Below, one piece after another: positions 9,220 through 17,369 of a stretch of DNA of 64,000 bases. Both the position numbers and the translations under genes were made by a program. Within the stretch, counting starts at the first letter, position 1; every line of letters begins with the position of its first letter. The notes under the pieces were generated by a model that was not told where the DNA came from, searched no databases, and worked only from the letters and a program-made list of their open reading frames with translations. The stretch is from an uncultured Paracoccaceae bacterium (lineage in GTDB: Bacteria; Pseudomonadota; Alphaproteobacteria; Rhodobacterales; Rhodobacteraceae): the NCBI GenBank assembly GCA_947499635.1, contig CANMPD010000011.1, positions 1 through 64,000 on the forward strand. The letters run 5' to 3'.

Positions 9220-10488
9220 ATGACCAAGCAGAAGGTTACCGTACTGGGCGCGGGCATGGTTGGGGTTTGCACAGCGCTGGAATTGCAGCGCCGCGGAGTC
9301 CAGGTCACGCTTGTTGATCGCAAAGCACCAGGTCAGGAAACGTCATTTGGTAATGCGGGCGTCTTGACGCGGTCATCGTTGATGCCGATCAATAATCCAG
9401 GCCTCTGGTCGAACTTACCCAAGTTACTCGGCAACAAAAGCACCTCCATGCGATATGACCCGATGTTTGTAGCGCGCAATCTGCCTTGGGTCATGCAGTT
9501 TCTGGCCAACACACGCTCGTCAAAATGTGAAGAAACGGCAAAAGCACTGAATGATCTGATTACATTGTCCATTGAGGCGAATCTGAAGTTGATGACTGAG
9601 TTCGGGCTTCAGGATCATTTATCAGATCAGGGTTGGATATTTCTATATCGCAACGAAAAAGGGTTCGACGGCGCCCATGCGGACCGTACCTTGATGGAGT
9701 ATCACGATGTGTCATTTGATATCCTTACCCCGGAGGCTCTGGCTGAGCATGAGCCGCATCTAAAGCCGATCTACCAGAAGGCCGTTTGGATCAAAGGCAG
9801 TTATTCTGTTAACAACCCCGGGGCGATTGTTGCAGCCTATGCACGTGCTTTTGTAGAGGCCGGCGGTCAACTTGTGCAGGGTGATGCGACAAACATGACG
9901 GAAACAAATGATGTGGTGACCTTGAACCTGTCTGATGGGTCGGCGCTTGTGTCGGATCAGCTTGTTGTGTGCTGCGGTCCATGGGCGAAGACGTTTTTGG
10001 CGCATGCGGGGTATCGGATACGTATGGCATTTGAACGTGGATATCATCGGCATTTTCGTGGCCGAAACGGGGGGGCTAATGGGCTTGGCCTGAATCGCCC
10101 GATTTGCGATGCTTCCGCGGGCTTTGTTCTGGCGCCAATGCAAGCAGGGCTGCGTTTGACATCAGGTGTGGAACTGGCCAATCAGTCCGCCCCCAAACGC
10201 ACGGATCAAATTGGTCAAGCAGAGCTATCTGCGCGCATGGCCATTGATCTTGGTGAACGTGTCGATGATCAAACTTGGCTTGGCAGCCGCCCGACATTCC
10301 CTGATAGCCGTCCCGCTATTGGGATGGCTCCAGGGTCGCGGCGTGTGGCCATGGGGATCGGGCATCAGCATATCGGTTTTATGTCTGGCGCTGGTACCGG
10401 GCGCATGCTGGCGGATATGTTGACAGGCCGATCTGACTCGATTGATGTCACGCCGTTCCGTCCCGAACGCTACATCCGTCGCTCTTAA
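9220..10488 (+). CDS. D-amino-acid dehydrogenase-like FAD oxidoreductase (DadA-type)
   Basis: 422 residues from the ATG at 9220, which has AGGGAA about 8 bp upstream and puts the FAD motif VTVLGAGMVGVCTALELQRR at residue 6; an in-frame ATG at 9196 would add eight residues without similarity. Other DAO-family segments are SFGNAGVLTRSS, a C-terminal FERGYHRHF region and WLGSRPTFPDSRPAIGMAP, the substrate/FAD-contacting DadA block. Such enzymes deaminate D-amino acids oxidatively and feed electrons to the respiratory chain. The substrate may instead be another secondary amine. It is the last intact chromosomal gene before the mobile island. Confidence 0.78.
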   Translation: MTKQKVTVLGAGMVGVCTALELQRRGVQVTLVDRKAPGQETSFGNAGVLTRSSLMPINNPGLWSNLPKLLGNKSTSMRYDPMFVARNLPWVMQFLANTRSSKCEETAKALNDLITLSIEANLKLMTEFGLQDHLSDQGWIFLYRNEKGFDGAHADRTLMEYHDVSFDILTPEALAEHEPHLKPIYQKAVWIKGSYSVNNPGAIVAAYARAFVEAGGQLVQGDATNMTETNDVVTLNLSDGSALVSDQLVVCCGPWAKTFLAHAGYRIRMAFERGYHRHFRGRNGGANGLGLNRPICDASAGFVLAPMQAGLRLTSGVELANQSAPKRTDQIGQAELSARMAIDLGERVDDQTWLGSRPTFPDSRPAIGMAPGSRRVAMGIGHQHIGFMSGAGTGRMLADMLTGRSDSIDVTPFRPERYIRRS

Positions 10489-10497
10489 CGTCTTGTA

Positions 10498-10793
10498 TCA
10501 TTTATGCCCAAATAAATGTTCCTCCTTGCGGGCCACGGATTGAATCCAGTTTGAAAACCCAAAACAGGTTTGGAGACGGCAAGCTTGAGCGGATACACCA
10601 TAAAGTAGCTGAGCCCGCTGGAAACGCCTTCGCTCATGTGGATGTGTAAACTGCCCGATGCAAGGTGATCTTGCACCATCGGCACCAGTAACAGGCCGTG
10701 TTTCGGACATGTACGCACGAAATCGAGGTACCAAAAAAGGTCAGGCGGCGCATGATACCATTCGCGACCAAAGGCAGCCACCTCTGGACACAA
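10498..10793 (-). pseudogene. C-terminal fragment of a LysR-family regulator
   Basis: The frame ending near 10540 holds LLLVPMVQDHLASGSLHIH and GLSYFMVYPLKLAVSKPVLG, which resemble the effector-binding domain end of GcvA-like LysR regulators. The expected final segment (FSNWIQSVARKEEH) is in a neighbouring frame ending at 10498, so there is at least one frameshift. No helix-turn-helix part is recognisable upstream. It is convergent with the dehydrogenase gene and may have been its regulator before the mobile elements arrived. Confidence 0.4.
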
Positions 10794-10927
10794 AACAACC
10801 GATTATGATCTCTCAACGACCGGCTGTGGATTGGTATGATTACATCGGTGACCCACTAATCGCTGAGACACATAGGATGCTGGCGTCTCGAGGCATCGAA
10901 TCTAGTTTGAGCAAGAAAAAACAACCA

Positions 10928-10996
10928 ATGGCAATATTATAAGACCAGAATGGCAATCCCTAGGGTCGAAATGGCAAGACTATGGGGACGTCCACA
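10928..10996. mobile_element. Solitary right end of a third Tn7-like element (RE0)
   Basis: Read inward from 10996 on the minus strand the end is TGTGGAC followed by GTCCCCATAGTCTTGCCATT, the same layout (TGT, 4 bases, then a TGACCCATAG-type site) as the four ends of the two complete elements. Two more copies of the site follow with ATGG cores at 10950 and 10928, spaced 21-22 bp, the close packing typical of the transposase-binding sites in a Tn7 right end. No transposase operon or opposite end is seen to the left, so the rest of this element is probably lost. Element 1 begins 5 bp further right. Confidence 0.7.
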
Positions 10997-11000
10997 AATG
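10996..11000. repeat. 5-bp target-site duplication of element 1, left copy (AAATG)
   Basis: AAATG directly precedes the TGT terminus at 11001 and recurs at 50512-50516 directly after the ACA terminus at 50509-50511. A 5-bp duplication is the hallmark of Tn7-family transposition. Its first A is also the last base of the solitary end RE0. Confidence 0.9.
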
Positions 11001-11117
11001 TGTGGATTGACCCATAGTATTGCCATTTCACATTTATAAACCTTTGAATTCGTTGGGCTCATAATTCCACATTGTGGATCAAATTGCCACTCTTGACCCC
11101 ATAAAACTGCCATTAGA
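11001..11117. mobile_element. Left end of element 1 (LE1) with spaced transposase sites
   Basis: The terminus TGTGGAT is followed by TGACCCATAGTATTGCC (11008-11024). A second clear site is at 11094 (TGACCCCATAAAACTGCC) and a weaker one near 11075 (GGATCAAATTGCC). Wide spacing of same-direction sites is how the Tn7 left end is built, in contrast to the closely packed right end. Confidence 0.8.
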
Positions 11118-11143
11118 GCGCAAATCACAAATTTTGGCCAGTT

Positions 11144-11521
11144 CTAGTCCACTCTGGGTCTTCCCTGCCCTTCAATAACATCGATCGCCTTCAGCATGGA
11201 TTGGAGTTCTACTCGAACCAAATCAAGACGTGTAAAGGCATGCGCCTCTTTGCGCCCCGCAAGAGCTAGCACCGCCGAAAGCACGGCGTCGGAGTTCCGC
11301 ATCAGTTCGATTAAGTGTTCTCCTGCCGGAGCATGCGTACCTGAAACCCAGTTTCTTGCGGTCCTCTCGCTAACCCCGGTCCATCGCATGGTCGTCTTGG
11401 CCGCCTGATGAGTCCGACCCAACTCATTCGTCAGCGCACTCCAAATAGCCTCACGGTATTCTAACTGCGAATTCAACTTACTGCTGTCGTTTTGAAAAGT
11501 GTTGCCTGTTTTAGGAAACAT
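11144..11521 (-). CDS. HTH-type regulator of the serine recombinase module
   Basis: 125 residues. The central part (AAKTTMRWTGVSERTARNWV then GTHAPAGEHLIELM) is a helix-turn-helix segment of a type I associate with mobile-element regulators; the rest is helical. It is divergent from the recombinase gene at 11611, 89 bp away, so it probably controls that promoter region. It is the gene nearest the left end of element 1. I do not recognise a named family. Confidence 0.6.
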   Translation of the reverse strand: MFPKTGNTFQNDSSKLNSQLEYREAIWSALTNELGRTHQAAKTTMRWTGVSERTARNWVSGTHAPAGEHLIELMRNSDAVLSAVLALAGRKEAHAFTRLDLVRVELQSMLKAIDVIEGQGRPRVD

Positions 11522-11610
11522 GTTGCCGCCCTTCCTCTGTTAAAAGTGAAACAAGGAATCGCAGACGATCTGCCCAGATTTTAGAAATTGAACGAAGGAG
11601 AACCTTAACA

Positions 11611-13176
11611 TTGAGTTCGTCAGGTAGTGATCAAGGCACGAGCAGTAACCGAAAAATGCGCAAAGCAGCGCGGTATGTCCGCATGTCGACAGATCATCAA
11701 CGCTACTCTACCGAAAACCAGTCCGACGCTATTTCGCGTTACGCTATAGAACGCGGCTATGAGATCATTGAAACCTATTCCGATGCGGGCAAAAGCGGCC
11801 TTCGGATTGAAGGTCGCGATGGTCTATCGCAATTACTCGAAGACATTCAGGTCGGCCAAACCAACTTCCGAACCGTTCTTGTTTACGATATAAGCCGTTG
11901 GGGCCGGTTTCAGGATGCTGACGAAAGCGCGTACTACGAGTACATCTGCAAACGTGCTGGCATCACCGTCGAGTATTGCGCCGAGCAATTTGAAAACGAC
12001 GGCAGCCCCGTTTCTACGATTGTAAAAGGCGTAAAACGCGCGATGGCGGGCGAGTACAGCCGTGAGTTATCGCAGAAGGTTTTTGCCGGACAGTCTCGGT
12101 TGATTGAAATGGGCTTTCGACAAGGCGGACCTCCTGGTTTTGGCTTGCGGCGTATGTTGATTGACGAGATGGGCAACCAGAAAGGTGTTCTGGCCAGAGG
12201 TGAGCATAAAAGCATTCAAACCGATCGCGTCACGCTTGTCCCGGGCCCAGACGAAGAAATCGCAGTTGTGAACCAAATCTTCCACAGCTTTGTAGAGGAC
12301 CATCAATCCGAAGCAACGATCGCAGCCGAGTTAAACGGGAGAGGCATCAAAACCGATCTCAATCGAGACTGGACACCGTCCGTGGTCCGCCAGCTTCTTT
12401 CGAACGAAAAGTACATTGGCAACAACATATGGAATCGCAATTCGTTCAAGTTGAAGAAACGGCATGTACGCAACACCCCAGACAACTGGGTTCGATCCGA
12501 AGGCGCGTTTGAAGCGATTGTGGATGCTGGACTGTTTGCCGCCGCGAAGGCCATTTTTACTGCTAAAGCAAAACGATACTCTGATGAAGAAATGCTGGAT
12601 GGATTGCGAGACGCACTCCAAACACATGGTTTTCTATCTGGCTTCGTCATCAACGAAGCCAGTGCCTTACCGTCCAGCGGCGCTTACCAAAGCAGGTTTG
12701 GTAGCTTACTGAGGGCTTACAAACTGGTCGGCTTCACACCCGACAGAGATTATCGATACATCGAGATCAACAAACGCCTGCGGAAGATCCACGCCGAGAT
12801 TGTCGAAAATACCACCCATGGCATCGAGCATGTGGGTGGGCACATTCATCAAGATGGGAAGACCGGCCTACTGTCCATCAATCATGAATTTTCTGCATCT
12901 GTCATCATTGCGAGATGTACGCAAACCGGTGCCGGTGCGTATCGATGGAACATTCGATTGGATACCAGTCTAGTACCCGACATCACGGTCGTCGTGCGCA
13001 TGGATCAAGCAAACGAAACGCCACTCGACTATTATCTGCTACCAACAGCAGACATGACACTGCCAAAACTGCGACTGTCGGAAAACAACGGTTTGTCGCT
13101 TGATGCTTACCGATACGATGACCTCACACATTTTTTTAACATGTGCGCGCGCACTTCAATCTTAGAGGTCGCATGA
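11611..13176 (+). CDS. Large serine recombinase
   Basis: 521 residues from a TTG with AAGGAG at 11595-11600; an in-frame ATG at 11656 would start just before the resolvase fold. The N-terminal resolvase domain has ARYVRMSTDHQ, whose Ser is the expected nucleophile, followed by VYDISRWGRF and YSRELSQKV around the helix-E region. A recombinase domain follows (EEIAVVNQIFHSFV, LLSNEKYIGN) and then a C-terminal region of about 200 residues. Such enzymes cut and join DNA at two short sites. It heads an operon with two ParB-like genes, each overlapping the previous one by 4 bp. It may integrate cargo, resolve cointegrates or invert DNA. Confidence 0.88.
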   Translation: MSSSGSDQGTSSNRKMRKAARYVRMSTDHQRYSTENQSDAISRYAIERGYEIIETYSDAGKSGLRIEGRDGLSQLLEDIQVGQTNFRTVLVYDISRWGRFQDADESAYYEYICKRAGITVEYCAEQFENDGSPVSTIVKGVKRAMAGEYSRELSQKVFAGQSRLIEMGFRQGGPPGFGLRRMLIDEMGNQKGVLARGEHKSIQTDRVTLVPGPDEEIAVVNQIFHSFVEDHQSEATIAAELNGRGIKTDLNRDWTPSVVRQLLSNEKYIGNNIWNRNSFKLKKRHVRNTPDNWVRSEGAFEAIVDAGLFAAAKAIFTAKAKRYSDEEMLDGLRDALQTHGFLSGFVINEASALPSSGAYQSRFGSLLRAYKLVGFTPDRDYRYIEINKRLRKIHAEIVENTTHGIEHVGGHIHQDGKTGLLSINHEFSASVIIARCTQTGAGAYRWNIRLDTSLVPDITVVVRMDQANETPLDYYLLPTADMTLPKLRLSENNGLSLDAYRYDDLTHFFNMCARTSILEVA

Positions 13177-14075
13177 TGTCTGATGCCCCCCAAGAGCACA
13201 CGGAACTTATATCCGTTGATGCGATCACCGTGATTAATCCGCGTATTCGCAATCAAAAAGTCTTTGATGAAATCGTCGCCAATATCGCTGAACTTGGCCT
13301 GAAACGTCCAATCACTGTTGCGGCTCGCATGGAGGAAGAGAGCGGTGATCTGTCATATGAGCTGGTTTGTGGCCAAGGCCGATTGGAAGCCTTCAAAATC
13401 CTGAAACAAGAAAAGATCCCAGCTGTCGTCATCACCGCGAGTTCTGAGGATTGCCTCGTGATGAGTTTGGTCGAGAACCTGGCACGTAGGCAGCATCACT
13501 CACTTGATTTATTGAGAGACATCAAACGCCTTAAAGAAAGTGGATATACCGAGCGGGAGATCGCTGCAAAAACACAGTTTTCGGCCAAATATGTGCACGG
13601 CGTCATTCGACTATTGGAAAGCCGTGAGCACAGGTTGTTGCGCGCCGTCGAAAGTGGAAAGATCCCTGTGAGTGTCGCCGTTGATATCGCCGAAGCTGAT
13701 GATGTCGGTGTGCAGGCAGTCTTGCGCCAAGCCTATGAGAGTAAGGTATTACGAGGCGGTCGCTTGATGGCCGCAAAGCGATTGGTGGAAGCGCGCAGAA
13801 ATTTCGGCAAGGGGCGTCTCACATCAGACAACCGAACCCGCAAAAACCTTTCAGTCGAAACCTTGCTCAGAACGTATCAGAACGATGTAGAAAAGAAGAA
13901 GATCCTACTTCGCAAAGCTGGAGCAACACGCAGCGAGATGCTGTTCTTGACCCATTCCTTGAAAACGCTGTTTTCAGACGAGAACTTTGTCACCCTGTTG
14001 CGCGCCGAAGGTCTATCCAACATTCCCAAAACCATCGCAGATCGATTGACCCGCATTGATGGAGCCATGACATGA
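13173..14075 (+). CDS. ParB/RepB-like protein 1
   Basis: 300 residues from the ATG at 13173, which overlaps the recombinase stop (ATGA) and has GAGG just upstream. The ParB N-terminal fold is visible: LISVDAITVINPRIRNQ, then a CGQGRLEAFKIL segment at the place of the GERR nucleotide box, then SLVENLARRQHHSLDLL matching the ENxxR motif. A helix-turn-helix region (YTEREIAAKTQFSAKYVHGV) follows. ParB proteins bind DNA sites and, in many cases, CTP. There is no ParA partner nearby, so a classical partition role is doubtful; it more likely works with the recombinase. Confidence 0.8.
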   Translation: MMSDAPQEHTELISVDAITVINPRIRNQKVFDEIVANIAELGLKRPITVAARMEEESGDLSYELVCGQGRLEAFKILKQEKIPAVVITASSEDCLVMSLVENLARRQHHSLDLLRDIKRLKESGYTEREIAAKTQFSAKYVHGVIRLLESREHRLLRAVESGKIPVSVAVDIAEADDVGVQAVLRQAYESKVLRGGRLMAAKRLVEARRNFGKGRLTSDNRTRKNLSVETLLRTYQNDVEKKKILLRKAGATRSEMLFLTHSLKTLFSDENFVTLLRAEGLSNIPKTIADRLTRIDGAMT

Positions 14076-14971
14076 CATCCGAACGCCAGGAACAGGTCGT
14101 TGCAGCTGCATTCGAGCGCGATCTGTTACGTATCGCGTTCGATCAAATCGCTCCTTTGTATGTGGTTAACCCCCAAACAAAGGAGACTGTTAAATTCAAA
14201 CGCATTGTAGCGTCTATTCAAGAGATTGGGCTTGTTGAACCGATTGTGGTTTCCCGAGACGTGAAGGACCCCAAGCACTTTACGCTTCTTGATGGGCATC
14301 TTCGCCTTGAAATACTGAAAGACCAAGGGGCGACGGACACACAGTGCATCATATCGACTGACGATGAGGCCTTCACTTACAACAAGAGGATCAGCAGGCT
14401 TGCGACCATCCAAGAACACAAGATGATTTTGCGCGCCTTGACCCTTGGTGCGTCCGAAGAGCGTTTAGCCAAGGCATTGAATGTGAACATCAGAACACTT
14501 CAGGAAAAAAGACGCCTGCTTGACGGCATTTGCCCCGAGGCTGCAGAGATGTTGAAGGATAAGCAGGTTGCTTTGACCGGGTTTCAAATCCTCAAGAAGA
14601 TGAAGCCTATGCGCCAGATAGAAGCCGCTCAGTTGATGGTAACGATGAACAAATACACCATCAACTACGCGCGGTCATTGTTGGCTGCCACGCCAGATAA
14701 CCAACTGATTGCAGGTGCAGCGCCCAAGAAGTTCACGGGCATATCTCGGGAGCAGCTAGATCTGATGGAAAAGGAATCTGCCAACCTTGAGCGAGAAGTC
14801 CGTTTGGTTGAAGACAGCTATGGCGCTGATCATCTCGATCTCATTTTGGCGCGTGGCTACGTCAGTAGATTGGTGAGCAATGAGCGGGTCACCAGATATC
14901 TTGCGTTGCATCATGAAGAATTTTTGCCTGAATTTGAGAAGATTACAGAACGAGAAGCATTCACGTCTTAA
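14072..14971 (+). CDS. ParB/RepB-like protein 2
   Basis: 299 residues, starting 4 bp inside the end of ParB-like protein 1. The N-terminal part has the ParB layout (VEPIVVSRDVKDPKHFTLLD then GHLRLEILKDQG), but the ENxxR motif seen in its partner is missing. The C-terminal half (LKDKQVALTGFQILKKMKPM, RQIEAAQLMVTM) resembles the RepB C-terminal domain of alphaproteobacterial plasmid partition proteins. The pair probably forms a heteromeric DNA-binding complex with the recombinase upstream. Function not known. Confidence 0.75.
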   Translation: MTSERQEQVVAAAFERDLLRIAFDQIAPLYVVNPQTKETVKFKRIVASIQEIGLVEPIVVSRDVKDPKHFTLLDGHLRLEILKDQGATDTQCIISTDDEAFTYNKRISRLATIQEHKMILRALTLGASEERLAKALNVNIRTLQEKRRLLDGICPEAAEMLKDKQVALTGFQILKKMKPMRQIEAAQLMVTMNKYTINYARSLLAATPDNQLIAGAAPKKFTGISREQLDLMEKESANLEREVRLVEDSYGADHLDLILARGYVSRLVSNERVTRYLALHHEEFLPEFEKITEREAFTS

Positions 14972-15102
14972 GCTGTGCGATAGGTGAGATTGAATTTGGG
15001 GACCCGGACCCATTAAGCGCGGGGACCACAGGAGACGCCGCACTGTGGGGCGGATCAAGTGTGGTGGTGGGGATGGCGGCGATCCCGCTTGGGCCCATCA
15101 TG

Positions 15103-15119
15103 CCGGACCTTTTGTCCGG
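15103..15119 (+). terminator. Small hairpin after the recombinase-ParB operon
   Basis: CCGGAC (15103-15108) and GTCCGG (15114-15119) form a perfect 6-bp stem with a 5-nt loop, 130 bp after the last stop of the operon. There is no T-run directly after it, so its terminator role is uncertain. The surrounding 14972-15252 holds no gene that I can support. Confidence 0.25.
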
Positions 15120-15252
15120 TCACCTTACTCCAAAAACCGTCTGCGTGTGCTTTTAAATTTCGGAGGCATGCGCAGACAACCCTTGGCTGAAATCATCCAT
15201 CGCAACGAACCAAGAACGTCTGGTAACGGGTGTTATGTAAAGCGCCTTCCGG

Positions 15253-15513
15253 TTGAAAGCTGTAGCCGAAGTGGGCTTCGGTCGTGTACCGTATTTCAAA
15301 CAAAATGCTGACCATCAAACGGGGGAAATCCCAATCGCAGACTTTGAAAAAGAATATGCATTCGCGGGCGACAAGAACGCGCAGTTTCAACTCATCAAAG
15401 AAGCGTTCCAAAGCGGAGATGAGCAAAAATTCGAACAAGCGCTTCGTACAGTTCTTGATGCAAGAGACAGTCTTCGTCGTGGCATTCTCGACATGTTAAG
15501 AGACGTATATTGA
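15253..15513 (+). CDS. Small protein of unknown function next to tniQ of element 1
   Basis: 86 codons from a TTG with no good ribosome-binding sequence, so the start is uncertain. The C-terminal half (FQLIKEAFQSGDEQKFEQAL, then RTVLDARDSLRRGIL) is like the 60-residue protein at 35727-35909, which sits at the equivalent place beside tniQ of element 2. Both have a GDE(x)2FE segment at the same distance from an Ala/Leu helix, reminiscent of the first helices of HigA-like antitoxins, but no complete DNA-binding domain is visible. Convergent with tniQ. Confidence 0.4.
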   Translation: MKAVAEVGFGRVPYFKQNADHQTGEIPIADFEKEYAFAGDKNAQFQLIKEAFQSGDEQKFEQALRTVLDARDSLRRGILDMLRDVY

Positions 15514-15533
15514 TTTCGACCCACTGCATGGCA

Positions 15534-17369
15534 CTATGCATACAGTGTTCGCTTTAGGGCACCAAGCGCTTGATCGCGAATGTAGATGCTGCCAATCCCG
15601 CCGCTTGGCATGGTCAGCTTCTCAACCCCTAAGCTCTTCAGCTTTGCTATGATGGTCGGTGGTTTCAGACCAAATAGCACGCCGAGTTCTTTTGCAGGAG
15701 CATAGGTATCCAAGAACTGATCGAGGCTGTCTTGCGTAACGACGGAAGCGGCCTTTCTAGTTCTTGGGTTCCGCGATTTTGACGCCTGAATGTAACCCTC
15801 TTCGATCAGAAACTTGATACCTGGATCGTTGACACCCAAAAGTGCCTTGAGATTTGCTTTGCTGAACCCCTCGATGCCGACGCCGTCAAGCAGTGAGGCA
15901 AGTTCCTGAATATCAACACGAAGCGAAAGATAACCGGTGACACCACTTACTTTCCCTAAAGATCCGCACTTATTGTTGATGATCAGCTGAATGACCTCTG
16001 CTGCCCCGCAAACCAGCTGTCGACAAGCAGTTGGTATATCGACCATCTCCTGTGAAAAATGCTCAACCGGAACCGCATTACGCATCATATCGGAAAGCAG
16101 CTTGCCTGCAGCCTTTGACGAATAATGGGGAGTGATCTCCCCTAGCCCTACGATCGGCGTGACGAGTCCCGCTTCACAAACTGCATCAAACTGTGCCCGA
16201 GGGATGTTGAGCAGCTTGCTCGTCGCCAATCTTGTCAGGCCATCATTAAGATCGTTCATCAGTCCTTCTGATTTGATCGCAGAGAACGTTCCAGGTTCTT
16301 TGATTGCACCGGTTCGTGGATCCAATGTCAGAAACCCATGCTCCACCAACGCCGCGCGGACGCGCTGACCGGACATTTTGCACTCCGTTTGGAACGAACC
16401 GAAACTGTGTACGCGACGGGTCTCAACTTCTTCGCCAAACACCGTTTCTCCAGCACCAATTGGGAAACTGTTGACGATATAGTGCCGGATTGCATCTTTG
16501 ATGGGCCGGTATTCTGGCTGGCGCGCCGACCGGCTGAGCCAATGATAAAGAGGTCCAAGATGACCTTGCGCCTTTTCGAGCAAGCCGGGTTTAGGCAAGT
16601 CTTCTCTAAGCGCCTGATAGACCCTTTTTGGCCCCAATCTTGCAATCTGAAAACCAACATGCCCCGCTATGTTGCGCTGGATGTTGGTAAGGCTTTGTAC
16701 TTTGCAGGCAGAACCAAACTCGAACAACACGCCAAGCAACTCACAAAACTGGGTCACGGCGTTTAGCTCGATTCCGTCGAGCCAAACGCTCGTTGCATTT
16801 CCCAACACTCGTGCTTCGATGTAGCGTCCGAGCTCTGAAGGCACGATCTGCTTGAGGGATACAGCGTTATCTTGAATATCAAATCGGTTGCGTAGGATGC
16901 GGTTTGTAAAGTCGTGCTGCAACCCCCAATCACGCTCCGGTGCCAAGTCAACAAGTGGGACACTGTGCATCCCGCAGTCGCGCAGAAACGCCATATGCCA
17001 ATAGGCTTTCCCAACGGGTCCACCATCTTCACCAAAACCCTCTAGATCCTCAAGAATGCAATGAGGACAAAATCTGATTTTGGTGCGCAGAATCCATCGC
17101 GTTTCCACGAGTTGACCGGCGACGCGATATTGCTTGTTTTCTTGCCTGCACACGGCAAATCGCCGCATTTCTTCTCGTTCAACACCCCCGAGTGCTGCAA
17201 GTTGTGACAATGGATCTAGGCCGCCGTTCGCCAAGCCACCCAAGTCAATTCCAAAGTTCGCAAAAAAGTCAGTCAGGCGCTGGCCATTTAGATAGGCAAT
17301 TCTTGCGCCATAAGATGTTGGGGTTTCGCCGAAGCGCAGATCCGTTCGAATGGGTAACGGGCCAATCAT
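15534..17369 (-). CDS. tniQ: TniQ/TnsD-type target-selection protein of element 1
   Basis: 611 residues from the ATG at 17369, which overlaps the tnsC stop by 4 bp. The N-terminus (PIRTDLRFGETPTSYGARIA) and the zinc-binding block (FCPHCILEDLEG, then YWHMAFLRDCGMHSVPLVDL) are typical of TniQ. The protein is longer than short TniQ proteins (about 300-400 residues) and similar to or longer than TnsD, which recognises a fixed chromosomal site. As the only TniQ-family protein of the element, it is the candidate for recognising the nrdJ 3' end. It is the last gene of the minus-strand tns operon. Confidence 0.85.
   Translation of the reverse strand: MIGPLPIRTDLRFGETPTSYGARIAYLNGQRLTDFFANFGIDLGGLANGGLDPLSQLAALGGVEREEMRRFAVCRQENKQYRVAGQLVETRWILRTKIRFCPHCILEDLEGFGEDGGPVGKAYWHMAFLRDCGMHSVPLVDLAPERDWGLQHDFTNRILRNRFDIQDNAVSLKQIVPSELGRYIEARVLGNATSVWLDGIELNAVTQFCELLGVLFEFGSACKVQSLTNIQRNIAGHVGFQIARLGPKRVYQALREDLPKPGLLEKAQGHLGPLYHWLSRSARQPEYRPIKDAIRHYIVNSFPIGAGETVFGEEVETRRVHSFGSFQTECKMSGQRVRAALVEHGFLTLDPRTGAIKEPGTFSAIKSEGLMNDLNDGLTRLATSKLLNIPRAQFDAVCEAGLVTPIVGLGEITPHYSSKAAGKLLSDMMRNAVPVEHFSQEMVDIPTACRQLVCGAAEVIQLIINNKCGSLGKVSGVTGYLSLRVDIQELASLLDGVGIEGFSKANLKALLGVNDPGIKFLIEEGYIQASKSRNPRTRKAASVVTQDSLDQFLDTYAPAKELGVLFGLKPPTIIAKLKSLGVEKLTMPSGGIGSIYIRDQALGALKRTLYA

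Noticed and set aside
15045-15311. 88-codon plus-strand frame after the ParB-like genes.
   Set aside because: Cys- and Arg-rich composition of non-coding type; no start signal.
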